A stretch of 64,000 bases of DNA from the NCBI GenBank assembly GCA_002300355.1, contig NSGV01000002.1:868001-932000 (forward strand). The letters run 5' to 3'. The notes beneath the pieces are model-generated. The model saw only the letters and a list, made by a program, of their open reading frames with translations. It was not told where the DNA came from and did no database searches. Source of the DNA: Streptomyces sp. TLI_235. Its GTDB lineage: Bacteria; Actinomycetota; Actinomycetes; Streptomycetales; Streptomycetaceae. Shown piece by piece: positions 52,501 to 61,189 of this stretch. The position numbers and the translations under genes are program-made. Within the stretch, counting starts at the first letter, position 1, and each line of letters opens with the position of its first letter.

Positions 52501-53301
52501 GTGCCGATATTCGTTCACCTCACCTCGGCGGCGAACGCGCCGCGGATCCGCCGCTCGGGCATCCGGGCGGCCGGCCGCGGTGTGCGCGGCGTCCACTGCT
52601 TCCCGGTGCTGCCCTCGTACACGCTGACCCACCAGTGGGTGCGCGAGCTGGCCCGCTTCGGCACCCGCGGCGGCCTGGTCGCGGTGCACTTCCGGCTGGA
52701 CGACGCCGAGCCGGTGACCGTCCGCCACTACGGCACCCCGGGCGAGCGGACGACCGCGGCCGAGGCGGCCGGGCGGCTGGCCGCGATGGAGGACCCGCGC
52801 GGCTGGGAGGTGTTCCTGCCGCGGTCGGTCGCCGCGCCCGAGGTGCACCGCCTGCGACGCCCGCCGCAGGTCGCGGGCTGGCGGTACTTCCCCGGCGCGC
52901 ACGGGCGGCGGCCCTGCCAGTGCGACGGCTGCCGGGTCCGCGGCGAGTACGGCCGGCGGCGGCTGCGCGAGCGGCTGCCGCACCCACTGGATGGGCCACC
53001 GCCCCCGACCCGGGTGCTGCTCGCCCGGTTGGCGGCCGCGGGCGATCCCGGCGACTCCGCAGTCCTGCTCGACCTGCTGCACTGGTTCGGGCTCCGGCGC
53101 CGCCGCAGGGGCCCGGTGGCGGAACTCGCCCGGCTCGCCGGGCACCCCGACCCGCAGGTCCGCCGCAGGCTCGTCGAAACGGTCTGGCGCTGGTCGTCCC
53201 CGGGCGCGGCCGAACTGCTCGACCGGCTCGCCGACGACCCGCACGCCCAGGTCAGGGAGGCCGTCGCGGACGCCCGGGAGTGGCTCGCCGAGACGGCCTG
53301 A
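52501..53301 (+). CDS. ART-like/HEAT-repeat protein
   Basis: A 266-aa protein. The N-terminal 110 residues (VHLTSAANAPRIRRSGIRA, VHCFPVLPSYTLTH) recall the ADP-ribosyltransferase-like entry strand of DarT/Tpt1-type enzymes; this is a weak resemblance. Cys139, Cys141 and Cys144 (PCQCDGCRVRG) may hold zinc. Residues about 175-262 form two or three HEAT-like helix pairs (VAELARLAGHPDPQVRRRLVE and LADDPHAQVREAVADAREWL). GTG 52501 lies 10 bases after the previous stop, so it may belong to the same operon. Confidence 0.7.
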   Translation: MPIFVHLTSAANAPRIRRSGIRAAGRGVRGVHCFPVLPSYTLTHQWVRELARFGTRGGLVAVHFRLDDAEPVTVRHYGTPGERTTAAEAAGRLAAMEDPRGWEVFLPRSVAAPEVHRLRRPPQVAGWRYFPGAHGRRPCQCDGCRVRGEYGRRRLRERLPHPLDGPPPPTRVLLARLAAAGDPGDSAVLLDLLHWFGLRRRRRGPVAELARLAGHPDPQVRRRLVETVWRWSSPGAAELLDRLADDPHAQVREAVADAREWLAETA

Positions 53302-53474
53302 ACCGGCACGCGCCGACCGTCCGCACACGGAACTCCCGGCCCGAACGGCCGCCCCGGCAGGGCCGGTGACCGGCAGTCAGGGTCCCCGGCCGAGCCCTTG
53401 ATCGGCTCGGCTATGCTGCGCCCCTACCGGGCGCGCAACGGCGCCCGTACCGCAGCGATGGGGTGGGAAACACC

Positions 53475-54269
53475 ATGATGGGACCGGCACACGCGCTCTC
53501 CGGCGCAACGGCCTGGCTGGCCGCAGGAGCGGCCGCGTACTCGCTGGACCGGCCCATGCCCTGGCCCGTCCTGCTGGCGGGTGCGCTGATATCGGCGGGT
53601 GCCGCGCTCGCGCCCGACCTCGACCACAAGGCGGCCACCGTCTCGCGGGCCTTCGGCCCGATCTCGCGCGGTCTGTGCGAGGTCATCGACAAGATCGGCG
53701 CCGCCACGTACAAGGCCACCCGCGGCAAGGGCGACCCGCGCCGCAACGGCGGCCACCGCACGCTCACCCACACCTGGCTCTGGGCGGCGATGTCGGGCGC
53801 GGTGGCCTCGGTGTTCTCCGCGTACGGCGGCCGCTGGGGCGTCCTGGTGGTGCTGTTCATCCACATGGTGCTGGCGGTGGAGGGGCTGCTGTGGCGGCAG
53901 GCCCGGATGTCCAGCGACATCCTGGTGTGGCTGCTCGGCGCGACCAGCGCCTGGACGCTGGCGAGCGTCCTCGACAAGCCGGGCAACGGTGCGAACTGGC
54001 TGTTCGACCAGCCGGGCCAGCAGTACCTGTGGATCGGTCTGCCGGTGGCCCTGGGCGCCCTGGTGCACTGCCTGGGCGACGCGCTGACGGTCTCCGGCTG
54101 CCCGGTGCTGTGGCCGATCCCGATCGGCCGCAAGCGCTGGTACCCGGTGGGCCCGCCGAAGGCGATGCGCTTCCGGGCCGGCAGCTGGGTGGAGATCAAG
54201 GTCCTGATGCCGGTCTTCATGGGGCTCGGCGCGATCGGTGCGGTCGCCGCCCTGGGCTTCGTCGGCTGA
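53475..54269 (+). CDS. DUF457-type metal-dependent hydrolase, membrane
   Basis: A 264-aa integral membrane protein of the YdjM/DUF457 family with about five helices. Conserved polar motifs are GPAHALSGA, ALAPDLDHKAATVSR, GGHRTLTHTWLW and LVHCLGDALTVSG, the His/Asp residues that define the presumed metal site in the membrane. Function unknown. ATG 53475 follows GGGGTGGG; an in-frame GTG 53463 would add four residues. Confidence 0.87.
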   Translation: MMGPAHALSGATAWLAAGAAAYSLDRPMPWPVLLAGALISAGAALAPDLDHKAATVSRAFGPISRGLCEVIDKIGAATYKATRGKGDPRRNGGHRTLTHTWLWAAMSGAVASVFSAYGGRWGVLVVLFIHMVLAVEGLLWRQARMSSDILVWLLGATSAWTLASVLDKPGNGANWLFDQPGQQYLWIGLPVALGALVHCLGDALTVSGCPVLWPIPIGRKRWYPVGPPKAMRFRAGSWVEIKVLMPVFMGLGAIGAVAALGFVG

Positions 54270-54281
54270 CCCGACCAGGTT

Positions 54282-54297
54282 CCCGGCGCCTGCCGGG
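54282..54297. terminator. Short hairpin between convergent genes
   Basis: CCCGGC-GCCT-GCCGGG, a 6-bp stem with a 4-base loop between the DUF457 and phosphoesterase genes. Confidence 0.4.
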
Positions 54298-54308
54298 CGG
54301 GGTACGCC

Positions 54309-54812
54309 TCACCTCCGCGGCGCCAGGCGGTGCAGGACGACCTCGGTCAGGCGCCCCTCCTCGATCCTGGCGGTCATAAAGGTGCAGTACGGCTGGCGGC
54401 GCCGGTCGGTCGGCGATCCGGGGTTGAGCAGTCGCATGCCGTTCTCGGCCGTGGTGTCCCACGGGATGTGGCTGTGACCGAAGACCAGCACGTCCAGGCC
54501 CGGGTGGAGGGCGGCGCAGCGCGCCTCCCGCCCCCGGGCGGGGCCGGTCTCGTGGACGACCCCGAGCCGCAGCCCGTCGAGGTCGGCGTGGGCGGTCTCG
54601 GGCAGCCGGGCGCGCAGCTCGGGCCCGTCGTTGTTGCCGTGGACGGCGATCAGGCGCTTGGCGCGCTGCTCGAAGAGGTCGAGGGTGGCGGTGTCCGTCC
54701 AGTCGCCGGCGTGCACGACGACGTCGGCGGCGGCGATCCGTTCCAGCAGTTCGCCGGGCAGGATGCGGGCGCGCGCGGGCACATGGGTGTCGGACACCAG
54801 GAGGAGCTCCAC
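54309..54812 (-). CDS. Metallophosphoesterase (YfcE/MJ0936-like)
   Basis: A 167-aa calcineurin-like phosphodiesterase with the complete two-metal motifs: LLVSDTHV, VVHAGDWTD, VHGNNDG, VFGHSHIPW and LLNPGSPTDRR. Small members hydrolyse phosphodiesters or nucleotides; the substrate here is unknown. GTG 54812 starts it. Divergent from the DoxX gene. Confidence 0.92.
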   Translation of the reverse strand: MELLLVSDTHVPARARILPGELLERIAAADVVVHAGDWTDTATLDLFEQRAKRLIAVHGNNDGPELRARLPETAHADLDGLRLGVVHETGPARGREARCAALHPGLDVLVFGHSHIPWDTTAENGMRLLNPGSPTDRRRQPYCTFMTARIEEGRLTEVVLHRLAPRR

Positions 54813-54925
54813 GGCGGCAGTCTGCCAGGGGCCCGCACGCCGCCGCCGTCCGCCGCGCCTTCCCCCGGCCGGCCCGCGGACGCTACTGTCGGGTAACCAC
54901 GCGCCCCGGCCCCGGAGGTCCCCAG

Positions 54926-55294
54926 ATGTCCGCCCGCTCCCTGTCCGCCCGAGCCCTCGGCGGCCTCCTGGTCACCGCCGGTGTGGCGCACTTCGCCGTG
55001 CCGCGGCAGTTCGACGCCATCGTGCCCCGCTCCCTGCCGGGCTCGCCCCGGGCGTGGACGTATGCCAGCGGGGTCGCCGAACTCGCGGTCGGCGCAGCCG
55101 TCCTGGCTCCGCGCACCCGGGCCGCCGGCGCCCTGGCCGCGGCGGGCCTGTTCGCCGCCGTCTTCCCGGCGAACGTCAAGATGGCCTACGACTGGCGGCA
55201 CCGCCCCTCCCCCTGGCGCGAGGCTGCGGCGGCTCGGCTCCCCCTGCAGGTGCCGCTGGTGCTGTGGGCGCTGAAGGTCCGCCGGAGCGCCTGA
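54926..55294 (+). CDS. DoxX-family membrane protein
   Basis: A 122-aa protein with four hydrophobic segments. FAVPRQFDAIVPRSLPG is a typical DoxX signature; FPANVKMAYDWR lies in the third loop. Function is unknown, and the family is linked to redox or quinone pathways only by name. Starts at ATG 54926. Confidence 0.85.
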   Translation: MSARSLSARALGGLLVTAGVAHFAVPRQFDAIVPRSLPGSPRAWTYASGVAELAVGAAVLAPRTRAAGALAAAGLFAAVFPANVKMAYDWRHRPSPWREAAAARLPLQVPLVLWALKVRRSA

Positions 55295-55331
55295 TTCGCC
55301 GGGCGGAAGCGACCGGGCCGCCGGGACAGCC

Positions 55332-55817
55332 TCAGGGCACCACGGTGACCGGCCAGCGGCCGGCCTTCACCAGGCGGACGGCGACCGAGCCGACGATGCG
55401 GTGCCCGGCCTGCTCGGAGGCGCCGACGACGACCGCGTCCGCCTTGAGCTCGTCCGCGGCCCGAACCAGCCCGGTGTACGGGTCCCCGGGGAAGGTGACG
55501 AACTGCCAGCGCAGCTCGTAGATGCCGCGCAGCCGCTCGACACCGAGGCGGATCTCGGCGAGCAGTTCGTCCGCGACGGCGGCGGTGGTCTCGGCGACGG
55601 GCAGGCCGAAGGCGGCGGCAGCACCGAGCACGGGCTGGACGAAGACCACGGTGAGCAGCGCGTGCTGCCGCCGGGCGAGGCCCGCGGCGTAGGCGACCGC
55701 CCGCCAGGAGGCGTCGGAGCCGTCCGCTCCGGCGACGATCACCTTGGGCCCGTCCGTGCCGCGCTCGAAGCCGGGGACGGCGGCGGGCCTGGGCTCCGCC
55801 GACATGTCGTCACTCAC
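55332..55817 (-). CDS. Universal stress protein (UspA family)
   Basis: A 161-aa Usp domain protein. It has the N-terminal VIVAGADGSDASWRAVAYAAG and the C-terminal VVGASEQAGHRIVGSVAVRLV, a variant of the ATP-binding G-x2-G-x9-G(S/T) loop. Single-domain forms act in stress survival; regulation is not visible. Just downstream of an STAS gene on the same strand. Confidence 0.9.
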   Translation of the reverse strand: MSDDMSAEPRPAAVPGFERGTDGPKVIVAGADGSDASWRAVAYAAGLARRQHALLTVVFVQPVLGAAAAFGLPVAETTAAVADELLAEIRLGVERLRGIYELRWQFVTFPGDPYTGLVRAADELKADAVVVGASEQAGHRIVGSVAVRLVKAGRWPVTVVP

Positions 55818-55864
55818 GGCACGAGCCTATCCCCGCCTCCTCCGCCCGCTCCGGCGGGTCGGCC

Positions 55865-56224
55865 TCAGTGCTCGCCGGCGGCCAGGGCCTCCGCCACCGT
55901 GCCGTAGACCCGCAGGACGTCGTCGGCGCCGGCGATCTCCAGGAGGCCGGAGACGGCCGGGCCGGGCTCGGCGAGCACCAGGGCGCCCCCGGCCATCTCG
56001 ACGACCTCTCGGGCGCCGAAGATCAGGTCCAGGCCGGCCGAGTCGCAGAAGGTGAGCCCGCCGCAGTCGACGACGAGCAGGTCGGGGCTTGCGGCGACCG
56101 CCTGCTCCAGGGCCTCGCGCATCGCGCCGTCACCGTCCCGGTCCAGCTCGCCCTCGGGGCGGACGACCACGGCGTGCGCGGAATGCTGTACCGCGACGGT
56201 CAACTGCCCGTTCTCCGGTTCCAT
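55865..56224 (-). CDS. STAS-domain anti-anti-sigma factor
   Basis: A 119-aa STAS protein of the SpoIIAA/BldG/RsbV kind. The phosphorylation loop is TFCDSAGLDLIFGA with the conserved Ser, and VVRPEGELDRDGDGAM is the usual N-terminal strand-turn. Such proteins release sigma factors from anti-sigma partners. The partner genes are not in the window. It is upstream of the UspA gene by about 50 bases, same strand, so both may be stress-related. Confidence 0.88.
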   Translation of the reverse strand: MEPENGQLTVAVQHSAHAVVVRPEGELDRDGDGAMREALEQAVAASPDLLVVDCGGLTFCDSAGLDLIFGAREVVEMAGGALVLAEPGPAVSGLLEIAGADDVLRVYGTVAEALAAGEH

Positions 56225-56328
56225 CGCACGCTCCTCGTCCGGGCCCCCACGCCCCTCAACGATAGGTCGCGGCCGCCGCGGTGGCCCGAGCTGGAATCTC
56301 CTTCCATATGTGAGATAAAGTCCCGAAT

Positions 56329-56895
56329 ATGAGATCCGATGATCCGCTGGACCTTCGGCTCGCGGCCCGGCTCGCCGAACTGCGCACCGCGCACGGCTGG
56401 TCGCTGGACGACCTCGCGCTGCGCGCCGACATCAGCCGCTCCACCCTCTCGCGGCTGGAGCGCGCGGAGATCAGCCCCACCGCCGCCCTGCTCGGCCGCC
56501 TCTGCCGAGCGTACGGGCGCACCATGTCCCAGCTGCTCGCCGAGGTCGAGGAGCACGGCAGCGGTCTGGTCCGCGCGGCCGAGCAGCCGGCCTGGACGGA
56601 CCGGGGCTCCGGCTTCGTCCGCCGCTCGGTCTCGCCACCGCTGGCCGGCCTGCGCGGCGAACTCGTCGAGGGCACCCTGCCGCCCGGCGCCTCGGTCGAC
56701 TACGACGGGCCCTCGGTGCCGGGCCTGGAGCAGCACCTGTGGCTGCTGTCCGGCCGGCTGGACCTCACCGTCCAGGAGCGGACCCACCACCTCGCCGCCG
56801 GGGACTGCCTGCGCTTCCGGCTCTGGGGCCCGATCGCCTTCCACAGCCCGGGCCCGGACCCGGCCCGCTACCTCCTGGCCCTCGTCCTGCCCTGA
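56329..56895 (+). CDS. XRE-family regulator with cupin domain
   Basis: A 188-aa one-component regulator. The N-terminal HTH (LAELRTAHGWSLDDLALRADISRSTLSRLE) is followed by a C-terminal cupin (SVDYDGPSVPGLEQHLWLLSGRLDLTVQERTHHLAAGD), the usual layout of small-molecule-sensing XRE-cupin proteins. ATG 56329. The GNAT gene follows after 36 bases on the same strand and is a probable target. Confidence 0.9.
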   Translation: MRSDDPLDLRLAARLAELRTAHGWSLDDLALRADISRSTLSRLERAEISPTAALLGRLCRAYGRTMSQLLAEVEEHGSGLVRAAEQPAWTDRGSGFVRRSVSPPLAGLRGELVEGTLPPGASVDYDGPSVPGLEQHLWLLSGRLDLTVQERTHHLAAGDCLRFRLWGPIAFHSPGPDPARYLLALVLP

Positions 56896-56931
56896 CCGCC
56901 GCGCCACTCCGAACCGACCCGAAGGACCCAC

Positions 56932-57525
56932 GTGCCGACCACCGAACCCCCGAGCACCGACCCCCCGACCGCTGAGCCCCTCGCCGCCGAACTCCTCACG
57001 GCCGAACTCCTCACGGCCGACCGCCTGGAGGCCGCCGCACCGGCCCTGGCCGAGCTGCTGCTGGACGCCGTCCGGGCCGGCGCCTCGGTCGGATTCCCCG
57101 CCGGACTGACGGCGGCGGCCGCCGAGGAGTGGTGGCGCTCGCGGGCCGCGGCGATCGCCGAGGGCGGCCTGCTGGTGTGGACGGCCGGGCCGGCCGAGGC
57201 CCCGCTCGGCACGGTCAGCCTCGCCCTGGAGCGTTACCCCAACGGCGCCCACCGCGCCGAGATCGCCAAGCTGCTGGTGCACGCCGCGGCCCGCCGCCGC
57301 GGCCTGGGCCGCGCCCTGCTGGCGCTCGCCGAGCGCGCCGCCGCCGACCGCGGCCGCACCCTGCTGCTGCTCGACACCGAGACCGGCAGTGACGCCGAGC
57401 GGCTCTACCGCTCGGCCGGCTGGACGGCCCTCGGCGCCGTCCCCGACTACGCGGCCGACCCGGGCGGCACGCTCCGCCCGAGCACCTTCTTCTACAAGCA
57501 CCTGCACGCCCCGGCGGGGGGCTGA
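56932..57525 (+). CDS. GNAT acetyltransferase
   Basis: A 197-aa N-acetyltransferase. The acetyl-CoA loop is RRRGLGRALLALAERA and the fold continues TLLLLDTETGSDAERLYRSAGW. The N-terminal 35 residues contain a short tandem repeat (LLTAELLTAD) from a duplicated 15-base unit (around 56988-57022). GTG 56932 is close behind the XRE-cupin gene, suggesting an operon in which the regulator responds to the enzyme's substrate or product. Acceptor unknown. Confidence 0.88.
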   Translation: MPTTEPPSTDPPTAEPLAAELLTAELLTADRLEAAAPALAELLLDAVRAGASVGFPAGLTAAAAEEWWRSRAAAIAEGGLLVWTAGPAEAPLGTVSLALERYPNGAHRAEIAKLLVHAAARRRGLGRALLALAERAAADRGRTLLLLDTETGSDAERLYRSAGWTALGAVPDYAADPGGTLRPSTFFYKHLHAPAGG

Positions 57526-57574
57526 GCGGCAGCGGACCGATCGGCGGGGGACGGAACACCCTGCCGGCATGCGA

Positions 57575-57623
57575 ACGGCCCCTCCCCGCCGCGTCCGCCG
57601 GTGGACACGGTGGGAGGGGCCGT
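57575..57623. terminator. Bidirectional hairpin terminator
   Basis: A perfect 12-bp stem (57575-57586 with 57612-57623) between the convergent GNAT gene and the ABC permease gene. Confidence 0.7.
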
Positions 57624-57637
57624 ACGACCGCCCGGAG

Positions 57638-58975
57638 TCAGGCCCGGCCGGCCGCCTTCTGGGTCCGGCGCGACAGCGAGTCGATGACGACCGCTGCCAG
57701 CAGGACCGCACCGGTGATCATGAACTGGAGGGCGTTGCTGAGGCCCTCGATGTTCATGCCGGACTGGATCGAGCCGATGACCAGCGCACCGAGCAGCGCC
57801 GACCAGGTGCTGCCCCGGCCGCCGAAGAGGCTGGTGCCGCCGATGACCGCCGCGGCGATGGCGTTCATCAGCAGGTTGCCGCCGCCGGAGGTCTGACTGG
57901 CCGACTGGATCTGTGCGGCCAGGAAGAGACCGCCGACGGCCGCCATGGTGGAGGTGATCATGAACACCGAGATCCGGGTCCACGAGACGTTGATACCGGC
58001 CCGCCGGGCACCCTCGATGTTGCCGCCGAGGGCGAAGATCTGCCGTCCGTAGGTGGTGCGCCGGAGCACGAAGTCCAGCACCACGATGAAGATCAGGAAG
58101 ATCAGCAGGGCCAGCGGGAGGCCCTTGTACTGGTTGAGGGTGTACGCGGCCAGGAAGCCCACGATCGCGATGGCGACGGTCCGCAGCGCGATGTCCATCG
58201 GCGGCCGGGACGGCACCCCGGCGGCCTGCCGCCGGCGGGTGTCGACCAGTGAGGCGACGAGGAAGAGCACGACGCCGACCGCGGCCACGCCGTAGGCGGC
58301 CGCCTTCTGGCCGTAGATGGTGGTGTAGAGGCGGGAGACGATGTCGGTGCCCGGCAGGTTGATGGTGCCGGTGCTGCCGAGGATCTGGAGCATCAGACCG
58401 TTCCAGCCGAGGTTGCCGGCCAGGGTGACGACGAAGGCCGGCACGCCGACCTTGGCGAAGAAGAAGCCCTGGATCAGACCGACCGCCGCACCGCCCGCCA
58501 GCGCGCACAGCAGCGCCACCCACTGGTTGACGCCGTGGGTCACGAGCAGCACGGCGTAGATCGCCGCACAGAGTCCGCTGACGGAGCCGACGGACAGGTC
58601 GATCTCGCCCAGCAGCAGCACGAAGACCACGCCGATGGCGATCATCCCGGTGCCGACGATCTGCTGGGAGAGGTTGGAGAGGTTCTGGGCCGACAGGAAG
58701 CTGGAGTTGAGGCTGCCGAAGACCGCCCAGATGACGATCAGGGCGAGGATGACGGGCAGCGATCCGAGCTCGCCGCTGCCGATCCGGCGGCGGAACTCCT
58801 GGACGTACCCGCGCAGGCCCTGCTGTCGGACGATCAGACGGGGGTCGACCGCGGGGGTCGCGGCGGCGGCGACCTCGACGGGGGCGTTGACACCGCCCTT
58901 CGGCATGCTGTCCTCGGGCAGCGGGGCGCGCTCGTGCGGCTCCGGGCCGGTCCCGCCGGTGGGGTCGTCGCTCAC
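57638..58975 (-). CDS. Sugar ABC transporter permease (XylH/RbsC-like)
   Basis: A 445-aa permease with an N-terminal cytoplasmic extension of about 60 residues and about ten helices. GEIDLSVGSVSGL, AVIGGTSLFGG and RATTYGR-like RRTTYGRQIFALGGN are family signatures of the ribose/xylose class. It forms the membrane channel for a monosaccharide or similar. GTG 58975 overlaps the ATPase stop by four bases. Confidence 0.92.
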   Translation of the reverse strand: MSDDPTGGTGPEPHERAPLPEDSMPKGGVNAPVEVAAAATPAVDPRLIVRQQGLRGYVQEFRRRIGSGELGSLPVILALIVIWAVFGSLNSSFLSAQNLSNLSQQIVGTGMIAIGVVFVLLLGEIDLSVGSVSGLCAAIYAVLLVTHGVNQWVALLCALAGGAAVGLIQGFFFAKVGVPAFVVTLAGNLGWNGLMLQILGSTGTINLPGTDIVSRLYTTIYGQKAAAYGVAAVGVVLFLVASLVDTRRRQAAGVPSRPPMDIALRTVAIAIVGFLAAYTLNQYKGLPLALLIFLIFIVVLDFVLRRTTYGRQIFALGGNIEGARRAGINVSWTRISVFMITSTMAAVGGLFLAAQIQSASQTSGGGNLLMNAIAAAVIGGTSLFGGRGSTWSALLGALVIGSIQSGMNIEGLSNALQFMITGAVLLAAVVIDSLSRRTQKAAGRA

Positions 58976-59769
58976 TGCTGTCCCTCCTGCCCTTGTTCCT
59001 CGATCCGTCCGCGGCGCCGGGTGACGGCGTTGTCCGTGGCACCGGTGATGGCGGAGATGATTTCCTCCTGGTTGGTCGCCCGGCGGTCGAAGACACCGTT
59101 GTTGCGGCCGAGCCGCAGCACCGCGACCTTGTCCGCGACCGCCATCACGTCGGCCATGTTGTGACTGATCAGGATCACGCCGAGGCCGCGCTCGCGCAGG
59201 CGCTCGACCAGGTCGAGGACCTGCGCGGTCTGCTCGACGCCGAGGGCGGCGGTGGGCTCGTCCAGGATCACGACCTTGGGGTCGCCGACCAGCGCGCGGG
59301 CGATCGCGACGACCTGGCGCTGACCGCCCGAGAGCGAGGCGATCGGGATGCGCACACTGGGGATGCGGATCGATAGCGTGTCGAGCAGCTGGCGGGACCG
59401 CTTCTCCATCGCGACCTCGTCCAGGACGCCGAACCTGCGGATCTCCCGGCCGAGGAAGAGGTTGCCCACCACGTCGAGGTTGTCGCAGAGCGCGAGGTCC
59501 TGGTAGACCGTCGCGATCCCGAGGTGCTGGGCGTCCTGGGGGCGGTGGATGGTGGTCGACCGCCCGTGCCACTCGATGACGCCGTCGTCCGGCACGTAGA
59601 CCCCGGCGATCGCCTTGACCAGGGTGGACTTGCCGGCGCCGTTGTCGCCGACGAGCGCCACGACCTCGCCGGCCGGCACCTCCAGCTCCACCTCGGTGAG
59701 CGCCTGGACGGCGCCGAACCGTTTGGAGACCCCGCGCAACGCCAGAACGGGTGGGCCTTCCACGGACAT
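58972..59769 (-). CDS. Sugar ABC transporter ATP-binding protein
   Basis: A 265-aa single ATPase domain: Walker A GDNGAGKSTL, signature LSGGQRQVV, Walker B VVILDEPTAAL, H-loop ISHN. It resembles XylG/ribose-type half domains of single-domain form. ATG 59769 follows AAGGGAG. It is the middle gene of the operon; the substrate-binding gene is upstream. Confidence 0.94.
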   Translation of the reverse strand: MSVEGPPVLALRGVSKRFGAVQALTEVELEVPAGEVVALVGDNGAGKSTLVKAIAGVYVPDDGVIEWHGRSTTIHRPQDAQHLGIATVYQDLALCDNLDVVGNLFLGREIRRFGVLDEVAMEKRSRQLLDTLSIRIPSVRIPIASLSGGQRQVVAIARALVGDPKVVILDEPTAALGVEQTAQVLDLVERLRERGLGVILISHNMADVMAVADKVAVLRLGRNNGVFDRRATNQEEIISAITGATDNAVTRRRGRIEEQGQEGQQ

Positions 59770-59815
59770 CAACTCCCTTGCTGGGGAACGGTCGCGGGTG
59801 CGGTGCGACGCACGG

Positions 59816-60922
59816 CTACTGGAGCCCCGCGGCCTTGCAGGCGTCGGCGTAGGTCGGCGTGCAGATCTGGTCGACCGTGTAGAGGCCGTCCTTGACGACG
59901 GTGTCCTGGATGTTGTCCTTGGTCAGGACGATCGGGGTGATGAGGTTGGCCGGGACCTTCTGGCCGCTGCCGCTGGTCGCCGTGGTCGGGACGTCGCTCG
60001 GCGTGAGCGAGGTGCCGTTGGCGAAGGCGGCGACGATCTTCGCGGTGGCCGCGGCCTCGGGCTCGTACGGCTTGTAGATCGACATGGTCTGAGTGCCGAC
60101 CAGGATGCGCTGGACGCCGTCGAGCTGGGCGTCCTGGCCGGTCAGCGGGACGCTGATGTTCGCGGCCTTCATCGCGGTCGCGGCACCGGCGGCCATGCCG
60201 TCGTTGGCGGAGTAGACGCCGACCACGTTGGGGGCGCCGATGGCGGTGATGCCGGCGGCGGTCTCCTGGTTCGCGGTGTTCGGGTCCCAGTTGGGGGTGT
60301 CGTACTCCTTGCCGATCGTGAGCTTGCCGTCGATCGCGCTGTGCGCGCCGGCCTTGAACTGGCCGGCGTTGGGGTCGGTCGGCGAGCCGTTGATCATGAT
60401 GATCGAGCCCTTGCTGGCGTTCGCGCCGACCGCCTCGACCAGGGCCTGGCCCTGGAGCTGGCCGACCTTGTAGTTGTCGAAGGAGACGTAGGCGTCCACC
60501 GGGCCCTGGGCGAGGCGGTCGTAGGCGATGACCTTGACGCCGGCGTCGTGGGCCTTCTGCACGGAGGCCTGGACGGCCTTGGAGTCGACCGCGTCCAGGA
60601 CGAGGATCGTGTTGCCCTTGGTGAGGGCGGTGTCCACCTGGGTCTGCTGGAGCGTCGCGTCCTGGTTGGCGTTGTAGTAGTCGATCTGCGCGTTCGGGAC
60701 GAGCTTCTTGATGTTCGCCTCGAGCAGCGGACGGTCGAACTGCTCGTAGCGGGTGGTCTTGGTCTCCGGGAGGAGCAGGCCGACCTTGACGGTGCCGCCG
60801 GAGGCGGCGGACCCGGACGCGCCGGAACTGGTGGACTGCTCGGCGCTTCCGCAGGCGGCCATGCCCAGACCGACGGAGGCCGCCATGGCCGCGACGACAA
60901 GCTGGCGTACAACGAGCTTCAC
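59816..60922 (-). CDS. Sugar ABC transporter substrate-binding lipoprotein
   Basis: A 368-aa periplasmic-binding-fold type I protein (ribose/xylose class). The signal is lipoprotein-type, with a lipobox GMAACGS giving a lipidated Cys; LLLPETKTTRYEQFDRPLLE and AYDRLAQGPVDAYVSFDN are typical of XylF-like proteins. GTG 60922 follows GAGAGG. First gene of the operon, divergent from the GntR/UTRA regulator. Confidence 0.93.
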   Translation of the reverse strand: MKLVVRQLVVAAMAASVGLGMAACGSAEQSTSSGASGSAASGGTVKVGLLLPETKTTRYEQFDRPLLEANIKKLVPNAQIDYYNANQDATLQQTQVDTALTKGNTILVLDAVDSKAVQASVQKAHDAGVKVIAYDRLAQGPVDAYVSFDNYKVGQLQGQALVEAVGANASKGSIIMINGSPTDPNAGQFKAGAHSAIDGKLTIGKEYDTPNWDPNTANQETAAGITAIGAPNVVGVYSANDGMAAGAATAMKAANISVPLTGQDAQLDGVQRILVGTQTMSIYKPYEPEAAATAKIVAAFANGTSLTPSDVPTTATSGSGQKVPANLITPIVLTKDNIQDTVVKDGLYTVDQICTPTYADACKAAGLQ

Positions 60923-61106
60923 TGGACAGCCTCTCACTCGATCTCACCCCCGGACTCCGAGTCTGCGAGCGTTTGACCGGCCCCGCGACGTCGGCTGGGC
61001 CAATGCGCGGTGGAAGATCCCCCGTTCGGCCGTACCTGCCTCGACGGGTGGCGCAAGCCGCCCCGAGGTCCCGAGGTTTGCACCGAAGATTCACCCGCGG
61101 CAGACC

Positions 61107-61122
61107 AATGGTCCAGACCAGT
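61107..61122. promoter_or_regulatory. DasR/dre-like dyad between sugar ABC operon and GntR regulator
   Basis: AATGGTCCAGACCAGT has the core TGGTC-CA-GACCA, perfect 5-bp arms, and differs from the DasR-responsive element consensus (A-G/C-TGGTCTAGACCA-G/C-T) at two positions. CAGACCA is also repeated directly at 61101 and 61114. It sits 67 bases before the regulator start and is probably bound by that regulator or by DasR. Confidence 0.6.
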
Positions 61123-61189
61123 GCCCTATGCTGACGGTGCACAGTCATGAGGTAGCGCTACGGATGCGACCAGTGGGGGTCTCCTCGGC

